Of a DNA stretch of 64,000 nucleotides, positions 10,501-22,822 are shown one piece after another. Position 1 is the stretch's first letter; every line of letters begins with the position of its first letter. Origin of the DNA: Tyto alba (Eukaryota > Chordata > Aves > Strigiformes > Tytonidae); contig NW_024881313.1 of the NCBI RefSeq assembly GCF_018691265.1, positions 41,677,897 through 41,741,896 on the forward strand, given 5' to 3'. Under the pieces are notes generated by a model. It was not told the DNA's origin and searched no databases. It saw only the letters and a list, made by a program, of their open reading frames with translations. The position numbers and the translations under genes were made by a program.

Positions 10501-13029
10501 CTGCTGGTAGAGGAGGAGGAGAGCAAGTGCAAGGAAACAGCGGGGGTGGAGGGGGGATTATCTGGAGGCCAAGCGTTGGAGTCGTTTCTGTGAGTGTGGG
10601 TGCAGACGGGTGCAGGGGCTTTGGGTGACGTGGGAGCTGACCAGCGAGGCATCTGTGGGCACACTGGGAGTAGGCGTGGGTCACCGGGAGGCCAGCGTGG
10701 CGTGCAGGGGTTGTACGTGTCCCCTTGTGCGGCGAGAGAAGGGTGATCGGTGTGCCCTGGGAGCAGGGCAGCGGGGGTGTGAAAAGGACCAAGGGCCAGT
10801 TACAGTGACTGATTTGGAAGACTCGGTTGTGCCGTGGACCCCAGCCTGACACGTGAAAGTGGGCTCTGCTCCAGATCTTCCGGCCTTCCTGGACTCGCTG
10901 ATGGTCTCGAGTACCTTGTCTAGGGGGTAGGTGGGAATGGGGTAAGTCAAGACTTTGTGTTTAGTAATGGCAATTCTTCAGGTGCTGCAGGAACTGCTGC
11001 ATCTCCTGGAGCCTGCTCTTCAGGGCGCTCCAGGCAGGAGGAGATGCATGCTGCAGACTGGCGGTTGATGCCACTGAAGACATTTATTTTTATCTCCTTT
11101 TGATGAGCAGAGCCAAGCTTCTCCCCATGGTCTGCTGGGAGTGCTAGAAGCGTGTGCGTGGAAACGCTGCTTTATTAACTGAGTAACCTGGGGAAGCTGA
11201 CACTAACGCATCCTGCTTTTGAGGAGTTTCAGCTTTCAGGCACTGTTAAAGAAAGCCCCAAAACTCTGCAGGAAGCTCGTCCAAAGCCAGACCTAAGCCT
11301 GGCCGGTTGGTGCCAGCAGTCAGGCGGGCAGGGGAGCTTGGTCCAAGCGCTCTTCCTCAAGGAGTCTGCACCAGATTGACTTGCTGTGGAGCAAGCTGGG
11401 TGTTTTGGGAAGCGGCGTTGGGGGACGTGCTGCAGGACACCGTGATGCTCCTTCTACGCTCCCGCAGAAGCTGGGAAGGTTCCCGGGCATGCCGCAAGCT
11501 GCAGGTGGAGGACACGTGCCTACCCCGGGGTGTGGGTGTGTGCGGCCCCCTCACCTCACGTCTCTGCCTTGCTTCGTCCCTAGGACAGAGTGGGTGGGTT
11601 GGTGCGAGGAGCGGTGCGCCCTGCGGGCAGCTTGGAGTCAGGGTGGGATGCCCAGCTGAAGGAGAGGCGAGTTCGTTAGCAGAAGGGTCTGTGTGCACGG
11701 GTACGGCCCGGGATGGCGGGTGGGCACGAGGGTCTTCTGATCCGGACACCTGGGACCCTGGCTCTGGAGGGCACCACAGAGGGAACTGGCCCCTCCAAGA
11801 TCTGTGTCTCAGTAACTCTCCAGGCGATGGCGAAGGAATCCTGTGGCTGTCTTCAGTTCAGGGCCACTTCCACCTTAGTCTCTGTTCCTTTGGTCATGTA
11901 GTCTATCAGCTCTTGCTTTTACCCTCCCGGGTACTGGAAGAAGAGTGGGTTCGTCCATACCTCTGTGAGCGCTTACACTGCGGGTGTCTTGACCCCGAAA
12001 CACCGCAGGTGGGGTGCCTTTCCCTTACAGCTGGCTCTCCTGCGGTGAAGCAGCTGGGCGGTCTGGCAGGGTCAGTGGCTGGAGCCACGTGGAACCCGCT
12101 GGTAGAGCCGTCTGCCTTCCGCCTGTCAGAGGTGAGATGCTTTACACAGCAACACGTGCAGCGGACACATCCTCTCCCGCTGAGCAGGGTGGAAGGTGCA
12201 CAACAGCTTCTGCACCAGGCGCGATCCAGCAGCTGGGAGTCCGCTGTGTGGGCTGCAGTGGGAGATGCACTTTCACTGTGCTGGTGGTGCTGGTCAGGCT
12301 GGCTGGGGATCTGGGCTCGCTGCTGCTGGGCCAGGGGCTGTGGGCACCCAGTGAAGTCAAGCCTGAAACAGAAGAAAGTGGGTTTTCAGGGAGCGGGTAT
12401 TTATACTGCTGAAACACCTTGATAAAGAACGATGTGGAAGTGAAATTTTACATGGTTTTAAAAGGAGACAGAACAATTACTCAAAGGAGAGATTTTTGAG
12501 GTTTACTATATAGGCAAGCCCCAGGAGATCCCTGAGCTGAAGAAGTCAGCAGCTGCAAGCACACGTGGGGTCAGTGTCCTGTACTCTTACCATGTTCCTG
12601 TTCGCCCTGGGTTCCCATGTCCTAACTGGTGCTGGCAAGGGGGTGCTGGGCTGGGCAGATGCTCGATCCGAATCCAGGTGGCCGTTCCCAGGTAACGATG
12701 CTGGGCAGCCTCCTGCCCTCCACAGAAGCTGCTGGTCCTGGGGTGAAGCAGCCCCCGCCGCGCCCGGGGAGAGGAAGCAGCTTGTCCCCGTGGTGGCAGA
12801 GAGGAGGTCTGGTGCTGAGCAGCCTCTCCATCAGGCTGCAGTCTTTCCCCAGCAGCGGTGGTGTGAGCTGTGGGTGACTGCCCACCTCCTGGTGCCAGGC
12901 TGTGCCCGCCGCGAGCCCCGTCCTGCGCTCGGGCGAGCCCTGCTCCCTGGCCCCGAGGAGGGACAGCCCCGTCCCTCGCTCGGGGTCTGGGGGTGACGAG
13001 CTGGCCTGGGCAGGGACCCTCACCCCGCT

Positions 13030-13340
13030 TAGCCTGGCGTTGAGGCCAGACGGCGGCACGCGAGCTCCGGCTGGATGGTGGGTGCTGCGAGCTGGGGTGC
13101 GGTGCCAGCGCGGGGCTCGTCCCCCCCCGCTGCTGCGCGGGGCAGGCGCGAGCGGTGGCGGCGGGAGCGTCGCTGCCAGCGGCTCCATCCCGCTCGCCGT
13201 CGGGCACGGGGCGTTGCGGCGGCAGGAGCTCCGGCTGTGCCGCGCAGAGGGGGGCCGGCACCCCGGCCCACGCTGCCGAGCAGAGGCAGCGCGGGTGCAG
13301 CCGCTGTGCCGGGCTGCTCCGGGACCCCGGGTCGATCACC
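13030..13340. promoter_or_regulatory. Intronic CpG-dense block
   Basis: A few hundred bases with many CG dinucleotides stand out from the flanking intron. No ORF here resembles an AGAP3 N-terminus and no clear phase-1 donor follows a good ATG frame. It could be an orphan CpG island or a first exon without coding content. Confidence 0.35.
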
Positions 13341-14339
13341 GGGGCCGGCCGGTGGCCTGGGCTCAAATTCAGAGCTGGCGCATGTTGGCAGCTGGTTGAG
13401 AAGCAGAGGGGCGCAGGTGGCACGTCGGTGTTTTGGGTTCAGCGGGCTAATGGTAGTTAATAGTTTAATGGCTGAATGTAGCTGAGTTGGCGTCGTGTCA
13501 CAGTTACTTATTTGTGTTAAGATTTACTGAGAGGTCTTTGCAGCAAGTTAAAAAATCAAGCTGTTGCTAATGAACTCCTGAACATGGGTTAAAAAAGAAA
13601 AATCTGTAAGAATAATTGGCAAAGGAGGCAACCGGCAAAAATCTGGGTGGTTTCTCTATCCTGAGCATTGGAGAACAGAAAGAGAAGAGCATAGCCTGCC
13701 CTCTCCAGGCCTCTCTCTGCCTCTTTCTTTCCCAAGGCCAAGTCAGCGAGCGCATTTGGCTTGTGCTCCACTCAGAACCCCTCGAAAAACCTGCTTGTTT
13801 TTTTCGCCAGTTTTTTGTAGTTCGAGAACAACGTGTATATATAGTGAAACAGTGCAAATATGCTGCCTCATCTAATCTGGAGGGAGGGAAAGCCAGCAAA
13901 GGAGAAAGTACTGATGGCGCTTTAACCATCGCAGCTAACTGACAACGGGACTAAGCGGAGCAGAAGTTACAGGTGGAGGTGACAGCTTTTTTTAGACAAA
14001 GTAATGCAGTTAGAAATAGAGGTGTGCTGTTACCTTTTTGAGAAGACTCAAGAACGTACCATTTTTCTCCCAATTTACTCGTTGTTTTAATAAAGATTTT
14101 ACCTCTGCCTGAAAAAAAGAAAGGATAGGTGAAAGATAGAGCCCATGAAGAAACGGTTCCTCTTAAGAGCCTTCACGATGATCATAAATAACCTTGTATT
14201 ACTGCATCAGACTCGTGTTTTATTTGTCTGTAGCTTCTTGTCCTGGTTTCTGAAGAAGAAGTGTTGTTAAATTAGCATACGAATAGCAAACCCTAGGTGC
14301 AAGCACCGTATTCTCCCCTTTTTTTGACACGATGGAAAA

Positions 14340-14950
14340 ACGCGCTGCGGGCGCGGGCGGCTGCCCGAGCGCTGCGGTGCAGGCTCAGTGCTGGATCACG
14401 GTTTTCCCAGCGTGCGGATGTGGGGTGTGAAGGGCAGGGCCCCTGCCAGCCCCCCGCAGCTCGGGCTGCCCAGCTCCCGCCGGCTCCCCGGGCCGGCTGG
14501 GGAGGGAGGGGACGAGGCAGCAGCCTGGAGACGGAGCGGGGATGGCAGCCGTCGCGCGTCCGACCTTCCCGTGGGAGTTAGGAGGGCAGGGGCATAAACG
14601 GGGGTGAAGATAGTCGCTGCCCGGGTCCCGGCAGGGCTGGAGAGCCTGGCGCTGCCCTCTGCTCCTGCCCGGCTCCGGCAGCACCTCCTGCGCTGCCCTG
14701 GCTTCTGCCCGCGGCGCTTGGCACAGCCCCGGAGGAGGCACCCACTCGGCAGAGGGCCGGGGCCGCCGGCTGGCCCGGCTGGTTTGGGCAGTGCCGGTGC
14801 AGACGCCCAGCGCCGGGGCGCGCACCGGGGCGCGGCGGGGGGGCCGGGGGGGCCGGGGCCGCCCTCCCCTGCGGCCGGGGGTGACGCCGGAGCAGCGCCC
14901 GGGCCCCCGGCCCTCGTGTTGGGTCGCTGCCCGCGCCTGGGTCTCGCAGA
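14340..14950. promoter_or_regulatory. Second intronic CpG-dense block, about 1 kb before the first shared exon
   Basis: Dense CG dinucleotides and runs such as GGGGCGCGCACCGGGGCG lie about 1 kb upstream of exon 15982-16040. The position suits an alternative promoter for a transcript starting nearer the shared exons, but no recognisable coding first exon was found in any + frame. Confidence 0.4.
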
Positions 14951-15981
14951 GTCGCCTCTTCCCTTCTTGAACCCGGCCGAGATTTCCATTTCTGCAGCAG
15001 TCTGGCGGCGGATTCAGCAAGTTTATTGCAGGTCCTTGAAGAAGCAGTGCTCCCACAGGTTTCCGGTCTCCAAAAATCCTTTATTATTTTTACTCTATTA
15101 ACGTAGAGCAAGTGCTGCTCTTTTGTTTCGGCCCCCTACGCCGTAGCCATCTGGCTTTGGGTGGAGGGTGTACTTCCTCATCCAAGGCAAATGAAGGACT
15201 CCAGTGTTGTTGGGAGTGGCTGCTGGCTACTTCTGATATTCAAGGTGTTCTCTTGCTCTTGCTCCTCCTCCACCGAGTCTGGTTTTATTTGGCAAGTCTG
15301 TTGTTTGACCCGCTCCTGGAGATTGTTTGGATGTAAATGAAGTGTTTGTCATTTCTGTGGCAGGAGAGAGGGTGTTTCCTGCACCACTCAAAGCTGTGCC
15401 TGATTGTTACAACCTTCTTAAGCCTAGTACAATGTTCTGCAAATTACATAACGTACACATAATGAACTGTGTTCACTTTCAATCGTGAACACAGATTATA
15501 GCGTGCCTTCAGCTCTTTACCCGCACTGCGCACGACACGCTGGTGGTGTAGCCCGAGTGCAGGGCTCAGGGCGCTGCGTTCACTGTTAGTGCCCTTAGTT
15601 CTGGGGTCCTTTATGGCATGTGCCCCCCGGAAAGGCATCTGGTCTGGTGCTTCCCTCGTCCCACGTGCCTTGAGGAAGGGGATGCTGTAGGGCTGCTTGC
15701 GGTCCCGCAGGGCTGGGGGAAGGTCCCCAGCCCACGGTGCGTGGGCTCTCTGCTGCCTTTCTGCCCCTGGCTCGGCTGCTCCTTCCCCTCCGCAGCGCTG
15801 GCTGCAGAGCCTCCCGGGCACGGGCAGCAGTGGGACCTCCTGCAGCTGTGTGTCCCTCGATGAGGTGGGAGGGAGGGAAGAGCCTCCTGCCCAGAGGGAG
15901 CAGGAAGAGCATGGCAGGATCCTTGTTAGGATCTCGAGGGAGACCACGGTGACCTGATGATTTCTCCTTTCTGTTCTGCAG

Positions 15982-16040
15982 ATTCGTTTGTGAACAGCCA
16001 GGAATGGACCCTCAGTCGCTCGGTGCCTGAGCTGAAGGTG
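15982..16040 (+). CDS. AGAP3: AGAP3 exon: DSFVNSQEWTLSRSVPELKV segment
   Basis: The acceptor CTGTTCTGCAG precedes ATTCG, and the donor is AAGGTG/GTGAGT. One base from the previous exon plus 59 bases give 20 codons (residues 279-298), ending in phase 0. The peptide is the conserved lead-in to the GTPase-like domain of AGAP1 and AGAP3; the initial Asp-Ser is the AGAP3-like form. This is the first exon shared by all isoforms, so it is where alternative 5' exons are expected to splice in. Confidence 0.97.
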
Positions 16041-19000
16041 GTGAGTACTCGTGGCTCGTGCCTCGGATACCCTGGGTTCTCTGACTCTTCTCCAAATCCC
16101 CACGAAAAACCCTTGTTTCAGTGTGGCTGACTTTAAATGCATAGAGGCTTCAGCCTCATGGAGGGGAGAGAGGACCTGGGGCTCAGTCATGCTGGGGGGA
16201 GGCAAGGGCTTCTTGTTGGCTCATGCTCGTAAGGGAGAGGGTGGTGGTCTGGGAGAGCGCGTAGATATGAAGGTCAAAAGGCGATATTTGAGTACCTCCC
16301 TCTTCCTGCTGGCCACTGCAGTCATAATTCCCAACCGGGTACTGCTGCACGGGCTAGACCTTCTGGTGTAGCAGAAGCAGGGGCAGATCCTGAGCAGTGG
16401 CACAGGCGTGCATCCACGGGCATCGCCCCCAGGGCAGCCGTCCAAGCGTGGGACTGACCTTCGTGGGAGGTGTCGCCTCTCCCTTTGAACTTCGCTGACT
16501 TCAGCTGGGCCCTGGTGCTTCCCTGGCCTCTACCGGCCACCTCCCAGACACCACTGCCCCACTGTGTCCATGCCGTGGAGGGGTGCTGGTGGGATGGGAC
16601 CCTCACCTCTGGTACTCTGTTCTGCCAAGCAGAGGGGGTGAAGCTCCTCCAGCTCTCAGCCTGGGGCAGCGTTCCCAGGGCACGCGGTTACCAAGCTGCC
16701 TCACCTGGGACGGGAGGTGTTTCCCACGGCCGGCCGTCCCCAGTGGCTGCTTGCCGGGGCCATCTGTGAGCCGGCGCAGGTCAGCGGTGGGAGGATGCAG
16801 AGGGTGTTGGGCTCGAGCCGAGCTGCCTGGTGAGCAGGGGGGGCAGAAGCCGTGCCTGGGGCGTGGGATGGAGCGGGACCACCTTGCTGGTGGCGATGAG
16901 CTCGTGGGCTGGTTCGGGCGAGCACTGGGGGAGCGCTGGAAGGGACGTGGGGGCAGGCAGGATGCTGCAGAGGCTTCCGAGTGTCTGGCTGGCTGTTCTC
17001 GGGGGCCTCGGCAATCTGTTTCACTGCTCTGCTCTTCTCCTGCACCCCGTGGCAGCCCTTAACTCCCTTTGAATGCTGTTGGCATGTCTGCCTTCAGCCC
17101 TTTCAAGATTAATGTTTTCCGATCTTAATCCGAGTAACAAGAAGCCTTTTTGCAAAACATACCAGGACCATGCTGCCACATTTTTCTTACCTGCAGTTAA
17201 GTGGAAATGAAAACAAACTTTGAATATCCATTCCTTTGGCTTGCAAAATGTGCATCTGTTCAGAAATATTCTTGCAGCTATTCTGTGTATTGCCTTCTGA
17301 CATTTTAACACGCTGCGGGCTGTGAAACGGTGCTGCAAGCTAAAGAAACGTAAAGCTTTTAGTTCTTCCTCAATTAACACAATCCTTTTCCCATGTTTTC
17401 CATGACCTCTGGGGATCTGTGTTGCTCCGGGGTTTCACCTGGCCAATGCAGCTTTTCCTAAAAGCCTGGAGGCCTTTCAGAGACCTGGTTCAGCCCTGAC
17501 CTTGCTGGGCTGAAGCCCCTTGTGTCACATCTCTGGGGTTAGGCTGCGGCAGCCGACTGTGGCTGGGGACCCTGTGCTTGGGCAGGCAGAGCCCTGGCCG
17601 GTGGGGTGCTGGTCCAGCATTTCTTTCTGCGGCTGCGAAGGGAAGGACGTTGTGTAGCGGCAGAGCCGCTCCTGCCCGGGTGATGCTTCACCGGGTGCAC
17701 CACGTGCCCCCGGGGAAAAACGTGTCTGAAACCAAAAGACATCCTAGTGCTGGGCAAACACAGGCTCGTGGTAAATGGCAGAGCGCACTGTTTACGACGG
17801 GAGAGGCTTGCGTGAAGGGCCCGCTCTGTCTCTGATCTGCCAGTCCTTGTCCCCCAGGAAGACCTACACGGAGCCTGGGGACTGGAATTCATAATTCCGT
17901 GCATATGGAAACCCACAGACTCTCTGGGGGCTTCTGTTTCATGATGCATAAAGCATTGGCTGTAGCCCATGCCCTCGTGTGGCACTGAACTATTTCCCTT
18001 ACCTCTCCTGCAGGAGGTCAGGATCTTATTCCTTTCTTCCCTGCTTATGTTCCCATTTTCATTACAAGTGGTCAGCGTACTTTCTCTAAGGTTTTTTTAA
18101 TAGCTTGATGTATTTAAGTTACGCTCAGCAGTTTTTCTCACCTCAATTTTATCCTGTAGCTTCCTCCATCTGTTGCAGGCTGAGAGCCTGTGTCTGAGAG
18201 AAGTCAGCGGCTCCTGCAAACCTTGCCTTCCCCGTGGGAGAGGCATGGGATGATGCCTGTGGCAGGGACTCGTCCCCCAGAACCGATACTGGGCAGTATC
18301 AGCCCTTCACCGCCCAGCACAGAGGCAGGCTGCCTTCCCTCATTCTCCCAACGTGTCAAGATAGAGTTTTCCACAGTGCCTACACACCACGTTTTACTTC
18401 AGTTTGCTGCCCATGTTTTCCTTTGGTTTGCTGCCTCTAAGGGGTTGTGTTCCTCAAGACTGTCAGTTCTGTTTGGGCATGTTTATAACACCAGATGAGG
18501 ATGGGACAGAGCAGAAGTGTATTTCAGCAAGTCATAGGTCAGGATTTTCATTATAAGCAAACAAAGTGTATATGCAGCCTCCATCCAAGCTTTAGAGAGC
18601 TAAGTCGTGTTGGAGTGTTCCATGTGTGATGTTGCATGGAGTCCCAGCTGCCAGGCGGCCCCGGGGAGCCACTCTGTTTTGCCAGGGTTCCCCAGGGACT
18701 GGGGCTGTGGCCGGCCTGGGCACAGAGCTGAGCTTCCCACTCTGCACAGTGGTCTCCACAGTTTCTTCTCTGTCTCCACCTCTTTATATCCCCGACTGCT
18801 CGCGCTGCCATCGATGTGCGGCAGCAGCAGGGAGGGCTCGGCTGAGGAGAGGGGTCTTGCCCTTGTCGGTAACACGGGCCACGGTGTTCGTGTAGCCCGT
18901 ACATCTCCACAGATCACTCGGCTCCAGAAGCACGTGTGCGTTACCTGTGAGGTTTGCAGACTGGTACATGTTCTCATCTGTCTAAACGCGCTGTGTATGA

Positions 19001-21990
19001 TCTGTAATTACCGCTGCGGGTGGCAGACCGGGCAGCGGCGCGCTGGGCCCGGGCATGCCCGTGGGAGCACGTTGTCCTGGGCTCCCGGTGCCCCGGTCCC
19101 GCTGCTCGCTGGCTCCGTGCGCCGTGGGCAGAGCGGACGGATTCCTGCGCCCTGGTCCCCCGGGCTGCTGCCGGCTGAACGCCTGCGGGGCTGCTGCGTC
19201 TCACCGGGAGCCAGCGGGTAGCCCAGGGCAGGACCCCCCCCCCCCCGTGCAGCGGGAGCTTTTGAGCCCCGGCTGAAAGCTGGAGAACCTGCCTGGTGGT
19301 GACTCACTCACTAGGCTCATCCCTTTGCCTGGAAGAAGTCTGCCGTCAGCTTCTCTTTGGTGGCAGAGGCAGCTTTAATGTTCCCAGCCACTCCTCTCTC
19401 CTCATGCCCCCACTTCTGTCGGCGCTGGTGGGGCTGTGTGTGCAGCTGTACCGCAGGCCTGCAGCTTGGAAAACAGCACGGCGAATGAGCGCCGGGCTGG
19501 CCCGCCAGCTCTTGATTCCTTTTGCTCCACGGTCACGCAGGCGGTGTCGGCGGCGCAGGGTGGGCACAGGGGGTCCGGCGTGGGTGCAGCATCGGTGGCT
19601 GGCAGCGTGGTACGTCTGCCCCATGCCTCAGCCCGCTGCCCACAGGTCACCACGGGTTGTGTTTGCAAGACCTGCCTATGGTCCCTGTCCCCTGGCACGG
19701 GCAGGCTGCACCGAGGGTGCCTGGGGCCAGCCCTGGGGGCGCGGGGAGAGCAGCCCCCAGCCCCAACACGCAGGATCTGGGTCTCCTGGGGCGGCGTGTC
19801 CGCTGCCGGGCTGGGTCTGGGCTGAGCGCCCGGCAGGTTTCGGCCCTGGCGCCCGCAGGGTCCGGGCTGCGGACACGGCGAGGGCACGGAGCGCTGCACC
19901 CGCTCGGGAAGGAGCCGGCCCTCACGCAGCTGCCCCGAGTCAGCCGGCAGTGCCACGTCCACGTTTCCGGGAGCTGGGCTTGCTGGAGCCCGGGAGGAGG
20001 GTTCTCCTGTGGCCAGTGGAGAGCTCTGACAGCACCGTGCCTTGCGCCCGGTTCCAACACCCAGGCAATGCTTGGAGACGTGTGATGGGATTTGGGATTT
20101 TGATTTTGTCTCTCATATGCGTAAGGGTATGTGCTGTTTTCATGAACATTGTTACCTTCTCGGTGCTGTGTGCCTCCTGGAAATTTTCATCATAAAGGTG
20201 TACTGTACTTCTGCCTGGGACTTCCTGTGCAGCAATACACCCACTGGGTCTGTGCAGCACCTCCACAGGGACTCTGGTATTTCCAGCAAATGCGGGTAGT
20301 CCACACGTGCCCAGCGGATCTCATGGCTTGGTCCAGTGCTGGGTTTAGGAAGGGTGCAGGGTCAGCAGTGCGCTGCTAAATGCTTCAGTATCACTGCACA
20401 TTTGCAGTGAAGCAGCTGTGGACATGCCGGGGATGTGACGTTGGATTTTCCAGAAACGCAGCAGCCCCTTGGAAGGTCTGCACAGGGCGATGTCTCTGGT
20501 GGCTTCTGTCTGGTAGATGAAGCAGACATCCTAAACCCCAGTGAAACAGCAAGGCCCCACAGTCCGTGCTAACTAGTCTTGGGGACAGAGAAGGGGGATG
20601 CCAACAAAAACATTTGGGTGGATGGTATGCTGGGCAGCAACAACAACAAGAAGTCTGTATTCAGTGGGGCAGAGCGAACCTCCGGTGGTGGAGGAAGGCC
20701 CGGGCTCGGCGCGCAGGCAGGATGGGCGGGTGCTCGTGTGCCGGACCCCCCCCCCCCCAGGATGTCTTCGTGGGAGCACTGGGAGCGTGGTTTAGGCCCG
20801 GGAGGAGGTGTAGGGTGCCCTGAAGCTGGAGTCGGTTACCTGCCAGAAGCTCTGTGGTCAGACTATCCAAAGCCAAAGGTAGGTTAGATGCTTTCTGGGA
20901 AGCCTTGCGGAAAAGGAGCGGGAGCTCGCTTTGCCCGGGTGCGGTGAGCTGCGGCCCCGGCTGGGCCACCACGGCTCTGGGGGCTCTGCACGGTGGCCGG
21001 CTGGTAGGAGCCAGCCGGGGTTCGGAGGCGTGCAGGCCTGTGAGCAGTGAGTTAGGAGCAGTGCTTCTGGCTCCCGGGTGAGTGCCGCTCCAGAGGCCGG
21101 GGGCACCGGGAGGAGGAGGAGGATGCCGTGGGCCAGGGGCACCGGGAGGAGGAGGAGGATGCCGTGGGCCGGGGGCACCGGGAGGAGGAGGAGGATGCCG
21201 TGGGCCGGGGGCACCGGGAGGAGGATGCCGTGGGCCAGGGGCACCTCTGCATCGCCCTGGCGTTTCTACGCCGGCTCCACCAGAGCAATGCTGCGGCTGC
21301 GGCTGGAGGAGCGCGAGGTGGGATGCTCAGTGATGCAAGAGCCTGCTTGCTGAGCTGCACTGTCCCTGTGGATGTGGGGAATAGCTGTGGGGTGTAGCCT
21401 GATAGAATTTTTTGCAAGGATTGTAGAAGATGCCCCTTTACCCCCAGACTGCTCTCAGAGGGCCGCTTGCGAGCCCCTTGGCCCTGGAGGTGTTTTAAAC
21501 TCTTGGGAAAATGCCAACACTGGGAAGAACTGAGTTATCTGGCTGACTCACCCTGGGACGGTTACGTTCATTCTGTGGGAAATTTTTGGGGCGATCCAGA
21601 CTGACAGACCCCTGGCCTAGTGTGTTTCAACCCAGTTAAAAATTAGTGCTAGGTATCTTTATTTTTTCAGCTCGGTTAAGAATTGGTGCTGGGTGTCTCT
21701 CCGTGTGGGCAGTGCAGCCAGCTCTGCCGGGAGACAGGCACTGCCGCAGCAGCAGACCCTCTGGGCGGCTGCGCCCCACTGCCTGCTGCTCTCTGCCCAA
21801 GGGAGACCAGTTGCTGCCTCCAGGCTTCTCCCCCCGTGCCAGCTGGGTTGTGCCATCCCCTGTGCCCTCTCATGACCACCTCTGCCCATCATCGGCATGT
21901 GCCCGGTTCCTGGTGGTCTCGCCTCGCAGGGGTGGCCTGGTGTTGAGGGAGATGTGCTGGGCACGCAGCTGATGTGTGCCTCTGTTTCAG
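16041..21990 (+). other. AGAP3 intron 2 (6.0 kb)
   Basis: No exon was recognised. It contains an AT-richer block at about 17080-17400 with GATTAA and TTAATCC motifs, C-runs at about 19232-19246 and 20749-20758, and a minisatellite of 36-bp units at 21095-21246. Confidence 0.8.
21095..21246. repeat. 36-bp GGA-rich minisatellite, about 4 copies
   Basis: Units of 36 bp of the form GGGGGCACCGGGAGGAGG followed by AGGAGGATGCCGTGGGCC repeat three times almost perfectly. A fourth copy lacks six bases, and a partial fifth follows. It lies within intron 2. Confidence 0.92.
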
Positions 21991-22078
21991 GGCATCGTGG
22001 GGAACCTGTCCAGCGGCAAGTCAGCCCTTGTGCACCGCTACCTGACCGGCACCTACGTGCAGGAGGAGTCTCCGGAGG
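21991..22078 (+). CDS. AGAP3: AGAP3 exon: P-loop of the GTPase-like domain
   Basis: The exon follows TCTGTTTCAG and ends before GTAAAG, encoding residues 299-327 plus one base (phase 1). [20 protein letters not shown] contains the G1/P-loop GxxxxGKS, with Lys at about residue 308 and Ser at about 309, so the nucleotide phosphate-binding residues are intact. The switch I-like stretch [10 protein letters not shown] follows. In this family the domain binds and weakly hydrolyses GTP and is thought to regulate the ArfGAP part (established for AGAP proteins generally). Confidence 0.98.
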
Positions 22079-22273
22079 GTAAAGTCTGGTTCCCAGGGCG
22101 CCTGGGGGGTGGTCTGGGTCCTCGCTGCTCTCCCCGGCCCTGAAGGTGACCCCCGTCTCTGCACCCTGTCTGCCGCTGCCGCAGGGCCCTGCAGCCTCCC
22201 CTGACCTTCATTCGGGGTTCCCTCTGCTTGCTCCCCCCGCTCGCTTGACCTGCTGCTTTGCTCTCTTCCCAAG

Positions 22274-22359
22274 GTGGCCGATTTAAGAAGGAGATTGTAG
22301 TGGACGGTCAGAGTTACTTGCTGCTGATTCGAGATGAAGGGGGCCCCCCCGAACTCCAG
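22274..22359 (+). CDS. AGAP3: AGAP3 exon: GTPase-like domain, switch II region
   Basis: The acceptor is the less common TTCCCAAG, and the donor is CTCCAG/GTAGGA. The exon encodes residues 328-356 ([20 protein letters not shown] and onward) and ends in phase 0. The DEGG stretch takes the place of the G3 DxxG motif. The upstream intron is only 195 bp and the downstream one 321 bp, so three exons of the GTPase-like core sit within 0.9 kb. Confidence 0.98.
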
Positions 22360-22680
22360 GTAGGAGACCCGTACCTCCTGCGATCCCTTCCCACCCCGTC
22401 CTGCCAGAGGGGTTGGAGGGCTCCTGGGGAGGGACCCTACCCGGCCGCCCCTTGGGAGCCCAGTCGTGGGAGAACATGAGGACTGCGACGCCTGAGGAGG
22501 GGCTACCCCTGTGGTGACTGTGGACCCCAGAGCCTCCCCACGGTGCCGGGGGGCTTGTGCCGCGGGGCCGGGGGCGTGCGCTCGGCTGAGCCCTGCTGTG
22601 GGGCTGCCCTTGCTGGCAGCTCTGGGCACGGGGCTCCGGGACGCTTGTCTGGGCTGTAACGGCTGATGTGTCTCCCTCAG
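22360..22680 (+). other. AGAP3 short intron (321 bp)
   Basis: A compact GC-rich intron between two GTPase-like domain exons. Nothing other than splice signals is seen. Confidence 0.9.
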
Positions 22681-22822
22681 TTTGCTGCCTGGGTCGATGC
22701 TGTGGTGTTTGTCTTCAGCCTGGAGGATGAGATCAGCTTCCAGACGGTCTACAACTACTACCTGCGGCTCTGCAGCTACCGGAACACAGCGGAGGTGCCG
22801 ATGGTGCTGGTGGGCACGCAGG
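22681..22822 (+). CDS. AGAP3: AGAP3 exon: GTPase-like domain core with G4-like motif
   Basis: This exon follows TCTCCCTCAG and ends CACGCAGG/GTGAGA in phase 1. It encodes residues 357-403: [20 protein letters not shown], then [15 protein letters not shown], then [10 protein letters not shown]. The last four residues plus Asp from the next exon form VGTQD, the family's equivalent of the guanine-specifying NKxD. LCSYRN and [10 protein letters not shown] distinguish AGAP3 from AGAP1, which as I recall has a MANYRN-type sequence there. This exon is the main basis for naming the paralogue. Confidence 0.98.

Larger units (their letters stand above)
4525..15981 (+). other. AGAP3 intron 1 (11.5 kb)
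   Basis: No further coding exon was recognised. Contents visible: GC-rich unique sequence to about 6.6 kb; a segment at about 7165-7200 with a TGTAGACATACCC motif; mixed sequence to 12.6 kb; CpG-dense blocks at about 13030-13340 and 14340-14950; and an AT-rich block at about 13440-14290 between them. The CpG blocks may be alternative promoters or regulatory islands. Confidence 0.7.

Noticed and set aside
14604..15101. A 165-codon frame in the CpG block at 14.6 kb as a possible alternative AGAP3 first exon
   Set aside because: It shows no resemblance to AGAP N-termini and does not reach a phase-1 donor; it is probably CpG-island noise.
21991..22822. Assignment of the gene to AGAP1
   Set aside because: The GTPase-like core is shared, but [18 protein letters not shown] and the DSFVNS lead-in fit AGAP3 better from memory.
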